From positions 1-11,311 of the forward strand of contig JBAYJY010000152.1 in the NCBI GenBank assembly GCA_041664945.1: a stretch of 11,311 nt of DNA, given 5' to 3'. The notes beneath the pieces were generated by a model, which worked only from the letters and a program-made list of their open reading frames with translations, was not told the origin of the DNA and made no database searches. Shown in pieces: positions 6,335 to 11,311 of the stretch. Made by a program: the position numbers and the translations under genes. The DNA is from JBAYJY01 sp041664945. Lineage in GTDB: Bacteria > UBP15 > UBA6099. Within the stretch, counting starts at the first letter, position 1, and each line of letters begins with the position of its first letter.

Positions 6335-7210
6335 TCAGAATACTTTATTAGGGTCAACCACCTCTGATGTCAAGCAATATTTGTTTTTATCCGCAGTATT
6401 TATCTCTATGTTCACAACAGTTCCGGGGAAAGGTTCTTTGAATAATTTTGTCCTAACCGAATCTTTATGATATTGATAGAAACCATTGTTTGATACAATT
6501 TGAATTTTTCCGCCATTATGCATTATGAAATCCTTTATCAGCTTCAATCCGAAGCCACCCGATATGTCGCTCTTTGTTGTATTTGAACCTGACATTGCCC
6601 ATTCAATGGATTGTGTTGCATTAAGACTCTGGCCTGTTTTTTTATTGACATTATTCATAATGCCGACACCGAGGTCTGCGATTGAAAAATCCAGTCTGTT
6701 ATATCTGGGATAAAACTGTCCACAAGCAAAAATACCATGTTCTGTTTGTGAATGTTCTATTGAATTACCAAATATTTCCGAAATGCTTTTCCTGAATTCC
6801 TTTTTGAGCGCTTTGGTCATTTGAGGAATGCCTTTCCCTACAAAATGACGTTCAACATACTGAGTGAAAGCTGATGAATCAGTTCGGTCAAATTTCTGGT
6901 ATTCAATAGTAGTCCTGTTAAGGTCAGATATTTTGGGCCGGTTAAATCCAAAATTCTTTAAAAAGCCATTTCTCTGTAAAATACCCTCTATTGCTGGTTT
7001 CATGCCCAGAATTTTAATTTTCCAACCATCTTTAGGAAACGGATAAAGAATGGCACCAAGTGATGCGCACATGTTTGCATCAAACCAACTCACAGCGGTT
7101 AAATCGATTTCACAAACTTTGTCAGGGCATGAAGGGATGAGGTTGTGAAGCGTTATCAATTGAGAAAACCCGTCATCCGTACTTTCTATACGACCAAACA
7201 TACGTATCAT
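6335..7210 (-). CDS. STAS-GHKL ATPase (HATPase_c), first gene of the cassette
   Basis: A 291-aa protein. ATG at 7210 has AAGGA 12 nt upstream; an ATG at 7201 is in frame but further from it. Residues ~30-60 (CEIDLTAVSWFDANMCASLG) look like a STAS-type strand-helix unit. Residues ~135-270 form a GHKL ATP-binding fold: N box EIFGNSIEHS (Glu145, Asn149), G1 box IADLGVGI (Asp179, Gly181, Gly183), G2 box SGGFGLKLI (Gly219, Gly221) and FPGTVV (Gly263, Thr264). There is no phospho-acceptor His domain or membrane segment, so it is not a classical sensor kinase. It resembles SpoIIAB/RsbW-type switches and GHKL regulators fused to STAS. It overlaps the DUF4325 frame closely, implying translational coupling. 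Confidence 0.8.
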   Translation of the reverse strand: MIRMFGRIESTDDGFSQLITLHNLIPSCPDKVCEIDLTAVSWFDANMCASLGAILYPFPKDGWKIKILGMKPAIEGILQRNGFLKNFGFNRPKISDLNRTTIEYQKFDRTDSSAFTQYVERHFVGKGIPQMTKALKKEFRKSISEIFGNSIEHSQTEHGIFACGQFYPRYNRLDFSIADLGVGIMNNVNKKTGQSLNATQSIEWAMSGSNTTKSDISGGFGLKLIKDFIMHNGGKIQIVSNNGFYQYHKDSVRTKLFKEPFPGTVVNIEINTADKNKYCLTSEVVDPNKVF

Positions 7211-7223
7211 ATAAAATTCACAT

Positions 7224-7283
7224 CCTTGATTGTAACCATTTAATTCTCCACCTTTAGACCAATCAAGGTCAGTTTAGCCTTGA
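7224..7283. promoter_or_regulatory. Operator-like repeats in the cassette leader
   Basis: CCTTGATTG (7224-7232) and CAATCAAGG (7260-7268) are exact inverse 9-mers, and a third partial copy, CCTTGA, follows at 7278-7283. They sit between the likely -10 box and the ATPase start, a position suited to repression of the cassette by one of its own products. TCAAGG and CCTTGA (7263-7283) could also form a small hairpin. Confidence 0.45.
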
Positions 7284-7294
7284 AAGAGTATACC

Positions 7295-7303
7295 ATTATA
7301 TCA
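7295..7303 (-). promoter_or_regulatory. Extended -10 promoter of the ATPase/STAS/PIN cassette
   Basis: Read on the minus strand, TGATATAAT matches the extended -10 consensus TGnTATAAT. No good -35 hexamer is present, which extended -10 promoters tolerate. Transcription would begin near 7288, about 78 bases before the ATPase ATG. Confidence 0.5.
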
Positions 7304-7306
7304 TTG

Positions 7307-7336
7307 CATAGTAAAATCACACCCATGATTACTATG
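7307..7336. repeat. Dyad covering the -35 region of the cassette promoter
   Basis: CATAGTAA (7307-7314) is the reverse complement of TTACTATG (7329-7336). Allowing a two-base bulge, pairing extends to TCA/TGA around a CACCCA loop. It occupies the place of the missing -35 box, so an activator or repressor site is a fair guess. Confidence 0.4.
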
Positions 7337-7470
7337 AAATCGCAGGAAAACCTTCAGAAAATCCACCCCTATTCTCACTCATGCTTTGTTACAGCGGCGC
7401 AGTCTACCTCTTTGTCCCCGACGTTTCCGTCAGATTCAGCGGAACTCTTGGGAAAAGCAAAACGGACGTT

Positions 7471-9381
7471 TCATTTCAAATCCAATCTCGGCAGTTTCTT
7501 GGGGAACTTGCTTTCAGGAAACAGGGCATCCCGGATGAGTCCGGCGACAATTCTGTCACGCCCCTCTTTTACGTGATCGTAAACGGTTTTCTCGTCCAAG
7601 CCAAGAAGCGCAGCCGCCCTTTCGATGTCCAGAAAATATCCCTTAAAAAACATGTTTTCTATCGTTTTCTTCTGCGCGGGCGTGCAATAGTCGGCAACCC
7701 ATCTGTGAAGCTCCGGATTCTGGGGTTCCCTCAACAGCCTGCTGATTATTCTGTCCGGTTCAAATCGCGACGGCCCTTTGAGAACATCTTCCAAGAAGAT
7801 GTCATTTCCGGACTCATCCTTTCGGCGCAGAATGGTGGACGATGAAATGGTCATCTTACGGTTCTTTTTCTCTCTTTTTTTATCCCTCTCACTCCCACGG
7901 ACGAGTTCCGCCCACGTCGGATAAACCCGCAAGTAGCTTTTCCATCTGTTATCGAGCGTTTCACCGATCTTTTCATATTCGCCGAATTTTTCGATGCCGA
8001 AAACAAGACTGAGAATCCAGTGGTCTTTCGTGTGTTTATGTTCCATGTGGGCGAATTCGATTATACGCGGTTCCTCGATAGCGATCCTGCCATCGAAATA
8101 AGGTTGAGGGAAATGCGCCAGCTTGTACGCTCGTTTTTCCTCGCGCGTCATGATGTGCTTGATGTCCTCATAAACCTGCCTGTACCCCGATTCAAGAACC
8201 TTCAGATATTCTCTCTCCGCCTCTCTGTACAGACGGTCCATGTAATACATTCGATTCAGGAAGCCTTCCGCAATCCATGCGAGCATTTTGTATTTATCAA
8301 TGATGTATTTCGCAAACAAGACCTGAAAGCATGCCAGATATTCATAGTACACCGGGACGCTCTCGGCGTCGGGGTCCAGTTCATCGAATTTTCTCAGCGT
8401 TTCTCTCACCTTTTCAATGGTGTCTATCTGAATGGGGGCAACTCCGCGCTTTTCTTCGAACCACTTCATCATTTCGCAGAGAATCTTGTTGAATTCCACT
8501 TGATTGAACTTTTCCGCCAGCGCTTTTTCCACTTCCTCCGGCGGTCCTGACAGGTCAACGCCACGCACGCCGTCCGTTATCAATTCATACGCTTTTTCTC
8601 CAAGCGGGGATGTCTCTTGGGTCCGCTCCGTTTCCAAAAAATAGGTATCGACCGTTATCCGCCTCAGCGCGTCGAAGGTGACCCCGCGCATTTCCTTTGG
8701 ATTTTCCCTTTTCGCTTTGTCCACAAGAGCAAGCAGCTCGGCTCTTTTGGCTTCCGTGACTTCATCCGACGTCTCAAAAAACTCACGCGCGGTGTCCAGC
8801 AAATCGGACTTCAATGACTCGAAATATTGTTTGGCCTCTTCAAAATTCCCAAGAACGATGTCACGGAACGTGCGATAGCCTTGATCCCATAAGGATGTAA
8901 CGAGAATGTCGTTTTTGAAGAGCGCATAATCCATCAGTGTTTTTATTCCCAAATCGGTCTTTCCCAGTCTCTCCAGCAGGTCCATGGCATCGGGGTCTTC
9001 TTTTTCGACCAATTTCATCAAATCCTTAAACGGGTCTTTCTCATTTATCGTTCGAATATCGAATTTTTTATCCCTCCGGAATATTCCCGCCTGGCAGTGT
9101 TTGAAGACATCTATCATGGAAAGCGTCCAAGAATAGAACGACTGTAACTCTTTCGGCCCCTTTCCGGCCATCTTTTCCATGCGGTATATCAGGTTTTTCT
9201 TGAAAAAGTGCTTCCCATCCACTTTGTGCGGCGTCAGGAGGCGGAATTGGAACGTCCGCGGGACGCCGTTCTCGTCGTCAACAGTTGTTTCATAGTTGAA
9301 AACCTGAAGCTCTATGGATTGATACTTCGAGCCCTTCTGTAGTGGCTCGACCACAAGAATGCCGTCCGGTTCTCTGTCCAT
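7471..9381 (-). CDS. Large hypothetical protein with C-terminal sigma-region-4-like helix-turn-helix
   Basis: A 636-aa protein. ATG at 9381 has GGGAGG 9 nt upstream. I do not recognise residues 1-550. The start is strand-rich (about 1-60), followed by long charged helices; residues ~420-500 are rich in Tyr, Lys and Glu, and a very basic stretch, ERDKKREKKNRK, comes near residue 500. There are no transmembrane segments, Walker motifs or Cys clusters. Residues ~558-617 match sigma-70 region 4/LuxR-type DNA-binding helices: TPAQKKTIENMFFKGYFL, then DIERAAALLGLDEKTVYDHV. Sigma region 2 is not evident. It is transcribed alone, upstream of the AT-rich cassette and divergent from the recombinase operon. 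A DNA-binding regulator or an element maintenance protein are the best options. Confidence 0.75.
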   Translation of the reverse strand: MDREPDGILVVEPLQKGSKYQSIELQVFNYETTVDDENGVPRTFQFRLLTPHKVDGKHFFKKNLIYRMEKMAGKGPKELQSFYSWTLSMIDVFKHCQAGIFRRDKKFDIRTINEKDPFKDLMKLVEKEDPDAMDLLERLGKTDLGIKTLMDYALFKNDILVTSLWDQGYRTFRDIVLGNFEEAKQYFESLKSDLLDTAREFFETSDEVTEAKRAELLALVDKAKRENPKEMRGVTFDALRRITVDTYFLETERTQETSPLGEKAYELITDGVRGVDLSGPPEEVEKALAEKFNQVEFNKILCEMMKWFEEKRGVAPIQIDTIEKVRETLRKFDELDPDAESVPVYYEYLACFQVLFAKYIIDKYKMLAWIAEGFLNRMYYMDRLYREAEREYLKVLESGYRQVYEDIKHIMTREEKRAYKLAHFPQPYFDGRIAIEEPRIIEFAHMEHKHTKDHWILSLVFGIEKFGEYEKIGETLDNRWKSYLRVYPTWAELVRGSERDKKREKKNRKMTISSSTILRRKDESGNDIFLEDVLKGPSRFEPDRIISRLLREPQNPELHRWVADYCTPAQKKTIENMFFKGYFLDIERAAALLGLDEKTVYDHVKEGRDRIVAGLIRDALFPESKFPKKLPRLDLK

Positions 9382-9401
9382 TCGTCAATGCCTCCCATGG
9401 C

Positions 9402-9407
9402 ATTATA
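9402..9407 (-). promoter_or_regulatory. -10 box candidate for the 636-aa gene
   Basis: TATAAT on the minus strand lies about 20 bases upstream of the ATG at 9381. No clear -35 is found at 16-18 bases. A start 7 bases downstream would fall at about 9395, at the edge of the GGGAGG ribosome site, so the leader would be very short. It may be fortuitous. Confidence 0.3.
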
Positions 9408-9460
9408 TAGGTTCTCCTCATTTTACTTGAAGGGTGTGACAAAAACGCCGGAATATTTTA

Positions 9461-9505
9461 TTCAAAACCTCCGAAAAACAGGCTCCCTGCTTTCCGTATA
9501 GTAAT
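9461..9505 (+). promoter_or_regulatory. Shared regulatory element, copy 2 (recombinase operon)
   Basis: TTCAAAACCTCCGAAAAAC (9461-9479), an 11-base gap, TTTCCGTA (9491-9498), three bases, then TAAT (9502-9505). Blocks and spacing equal those upstream of the replication operon on the other strand, while the gap sequence differs, so this is a conserved site and not a recent duplication. In RNA, GCTTTCC (9489-9495) can pair with GGAAGGC (9506-9512) around a 10-base loop, with one G-U pair. It points towards the 45-aa gene and the recombinase. Confidence 0.65.
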
Positions 9506-9556
9506 GGAAGGCATCGGATTTATTCGTTTTTCCATTAAGAGCGGACATTATCGACA

Positions 9557-9578
9557 TTTCCCGGAACATGCCGGGAAA
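9557..9578. promoter_or_regulatory. Operator-like inverted repeat upstream of the 45-aa gene
   Basis: TTTCCCGG (9557-9564) and CCGGGAAA (9571-9578) are exact reverse complements separated by AACATG. No T-run follows. The position about 70 bases upstream of the small gene suits a repressor site controlling the recombinase operon. Confidence 0.45.
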
Positions 9579-9645
9579 CACTCAATCAAGTTTGCGAAAT
9601 CTTATGCTCCGATTATCTTCACTACGCCACAAGGAGCGGCAGGAC

Positions 9646-9783
9646 ATGGAACGGCAACATTTTGATTTCATCCGTGAAGTTTTGGGAAAGTTCTTCGGCG
9701 GGCAATACGTGGTATCCGCAGCCGAAAACCTTACCGATGGAAAGGAGGGCGATACGAACGAAAAAGAGCGAAAATCGGCTTAA
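9646..9783 (+). CDS. Hypothetical 45-aa protein preceding the recombinase
   Basis: I chose ATG 9646 because AAGGAG (9631-9636) lies 9 nt upstream. The frame is open back to an ATG at 9568 (71 aa), but that start has no ribosome site and lies across the TTTCCCGG dyad. The short protein has an amphipathic N-terminal half (FDFIREVLGKFFGGQYVV) and a charged, probably disordered tail. The family is not recognised. It ends 50 bases before the recombinase ATG in the same direction. Co-factors of serine integrases (recombination directionality factors) are often small neighbouring proteins, but nothing in the sequence proves that role here. Confidence 0.45.
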   Translation: MERQHFDFIREVLGKFFGGQYVVSAAENLTDGKEGDTNEKERKSA

Positions 9784-9833
9784 CACCCGTCCGGTTAAGA
9801 GGTAACATGTCAGACCTGAAAGGAGTCCTTATC

Positions 9834-11311
9834 ATGAAAAAAGAAGAAAGCGAAAGCTTACAGCAGAAACCGTGCGCCATCTATGTGCGCGTCAGCACGC
9901 AGAAGCAGGCTGAAGAAGGGATGTCCATCGAGTCTCAGATCGAAACACTCAAGCATGAAGCAGCGAGGCGTGGCAAACCCGTGTTCGAGGTTTACAATGA
10001 TGCCGGTGTTTCCGGCGGTGCGAGCAACCGCCCCGAATTCATGCGTATGCTGAAAGATTCACAGCAGAAGCCGCCGCCGTTCGATCTGGTGCTCACGTGG
10101 TCTATATCACGCTTCGGCCGCAATACTATGGAATCCTACATCGCTACGGAAAAGATGCGAGAGCGCGGGATTACCATTTTCTATCACAAGGAACCGTTCA
10201 ACGATGAAGACCCGGTCGGCGCAATGGTGATTCAAATCCTTCGCGCTGTCGCCGAATTCTCGCGTCTTGAATATGTAAAAGATGTGGAACGCAGCAAGGG
10301 GCTGCTCGCGCGGAACGGATACTCAACGGGCGGCCCGCCGCCGTTCGGGCTTCGCCGCCTCGAAGTTGTCGATAACGGCAAACGGCATGTTCGCTGGGAG
10401 CCTGACCCGGATACCGCGCCGATCGCGCGGAAAATATTCGAGATGTACGCCGATGGATACGGCTACAAAACAATCTGCCGGTGGCTCAACGATCAAGGCC
10501 TTCTGACCATTCGCGGAAACAAATGGCGCTCCTCGGCATTTTCCCGGATGCTGCGCAACGAGGCTTACATCGGCAACGTGGTGTACAACAAAGAGGTGAA
10601 GCGCGGCGCCATCCGAAACGGAGGCGCTTTCAAACACAAGCCGGAAGACAAATGGATTCGCTGCGATAATATTATCGAGCCGATTGTTCCGCGCGATGTC
10701 TTTGATCGGGTCCAATTGAAGCTGCGAAGCAACAACATTTCCGAGGCGCTTGCGAAAAATTCTCAGTACCTTCTGAGCGGGCTTCTGAAGTGTAGCGTCT
10801 GCGGCAACCCTTACTTCGGTCAGACAGCGGAGCGCCGCGTCGGCGGCAAATCCTACGTTTATACCCGATACCTGTGTTCAAAGCAAAACCGCTACAATGA
10901 GAAGCGCGACAACGTGAACCTGAAACGCGATTGGTTCGACGACCTGATCGTGAACCGGCTGTTCGAACGTATTCTTTCCGAGACGAATATCATGGAGCGG
11001 ATTACAAACGAGGCCGAGGAAATCGAACAGGCCGTCAAGGAACGAACACGGCAGATCGAAGGATTGAAAAAGGAGAAACAGCGCGTAGAGGCGCTTCTTA
11101 CGAAATATTATGAGGCTTTCGAGTCCGGATCGCTGAGTCCAGAAGAATTGAAATCTCGGATGAAGGGCCATCAGGGTCGCGCCGATGAACTGGCCCTTGA
11201 AATCATGAACCTTCAAAACGAAATCGCATTCTGCAAAGCCCGGCAGGGAAGCGGCATCGCGACGCTCTTGAAAGTGGATTTCAAGCATTTGCGCGGCATG
11301 TTCGATTCTCT
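9834..11311 (+). CDS. Large serine recombinase (site-specific integrase), 3' end outside window
   Basis: At least 492 codons, cut by the right edge. ATG 9834 has AAAGGAG 8 nt upstream; an in-frame ATG at 9807 with a weaker AGAGG is possible. The resolvase catalytic domain opens with AIYVRVSTQKQAEEGMSIESQ (nucleophile Ser21, Arg19), then SRFGRN. The recombinase DNA-binding domain covers about residues 170-300 (PPPFGLRR, KTICRWLNDQGL, RMLRNEAYIGNVVYN). A zinc ribbon has Cys320, Cys323 and Cys348, but the usual fourth Cys is not found in the next ~20 residues. A long coiled coil (about residues 385-470) follows, as in phage and Tn4451-type integrases. It catalyses integration and excision through a Ser-DNA intermediate. 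The attachment site is not visible and may lie beyond the right edge. Confidence 0.93.
   Translation, partial: MKKEESESLQQKPCAIYVRVSTQKQAEEGMSIESQIETLKHEAARRGKPVFEVYNDAGVSGGASNRPEFMRMLKDSQQKPPPFDLVLTWSISRFGRNTMESYIATEKMRERGITIFYHKEPFNDEDPVGAMVIQILRAVAEFSRLEYVKDVERSKGLLARNGYSTGGPPPFGLRRLEVVDNGKRHVRWEPDPDTAPIARKIFEMYADGYGYKTICRWLNDQGLLTIRGNKWRSSAFSRMLRNEAYIGNVVYNKEVKRGAIRNGGAFKHKPEDKWIRCDNIIEPIVPRDVFDRVQLKLRSNNISEALAKNSQYLLSGLLKCSVCGNPYFGQTAERRVGGKSYVYTRYLCSKQNRYNEKRDNVNLKRDWFDDLIVNRLFERILSETNIMERITNEAEEIEQAVKERTRQIEGLKKEKQRVEALLTKYYEAFESGSLSPEELKSRMKGHQGRADELALEIMNLQNEIAFCKARQGSGIATLLKVDFKHLRGMFDS

Noticed and set aside
7418..7433. GAAA-loop hairpin downstream of the 636-aa gene as a terminator
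   Set aside because: The six-pair stem with a GAAA loop is real on the minus strand, but no U-run follows, so an intrinsic terminator is not supported.
8020..8550. 176-codon plus-strand frame
   Set aside because: It is antisense to the 636-aa gene, whose frame has a clear start and a recognisable helix-turn-helix.
9504..9665. 53-codon plus-strand frame beginning inside the shared element
   Set aside because: It has no Shine-Dalgarno, its ATG overlaps the TAAT block, and it overlaps the better-supported 45-aa gene in another frame.
10198..10715. Minus-strand frames inside the recombinase gene
   Set aside because: They are shadows of the well-supported serine recombinase.

Overview
The window is bacterial: compact operons, strong Shine-Dalgarno sites and overlapping genes. 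It looks like an internal slice of an integrative mobile element. A large serine recombinase runs off the right edge on the plus strand. A very large replication protein runs off the left edge on the minus strand. Between them lie small element-type genes, one long DNA-binding-type protein and a block of AT-rich cargo. I cannot assign a species or phylum. No rRNA, tRNA, CRISPR array or transposase is visible.

Layout from left to right. (1) 1-4052, minus: one uninterrupted reading frame of at least 1350 codons. It fuses a family B DNA polymerase, an archaeo-eukaryotic-type primase (AEP) domain, a Cys-rich PriL/PriCT-like domain and the start of a Rad3/XPD/DinG-like helicase. All three proofreading exonuclease motifs are substituted, and two of the three primase motifs are altered. 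(2) 4053-5056: upstream part of the same minus operon, in transcription order an 88-aa unknown gene, a SpoVG-family gene and a 30-codon ParB-like N-terminal fragment. Repeats and palindromes are interspersed. (3) 5057-5401: no convincing gene; it holds a plus-strand terminator-like hairpin and a plus-strand promoter pointing antisense into the next gene. (4) 5402-7210, minus, AT-rich (one 60-base sample at 6361 has 21 G+C): a three-gene overlapping cassette of a STAS-GHKL ATPase, a STAS-like DUF4325 protein and a PIN-domain nuclease. Its leader carries several inverted repeats. (5) 7471-9381, minus, GC-richer (35 of 60 at 8641): a 636-aa protein, unrecognised except for a C-terminal sigma-region-4-like helix-turn-helix. 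(6) 9382-9833: divergent control region and a 45-aa gene. (7) 9834 to the end, plus: the serine recombinase.

The most telling link is a shared regulatory element. A 19-bp box, an 11-bp gap, an 8-bp box and a terminal TAAT are repeated with identical spacing upstream of the minus replication operon (5056-5012) and of the plus recombinase operon (9461-9505). This suggests that replication and integration/excision are co-regulated, possibly through the 636-aa helix-turn-helix protein or an RNA leader. The ATPase/STAS/PIN cassette looks like separately acquired cargo. A partner-switching regulator controlling an RNase, in a toxin-antitoxin or defence role, is a reasonable hypothesis but not demonstrated.
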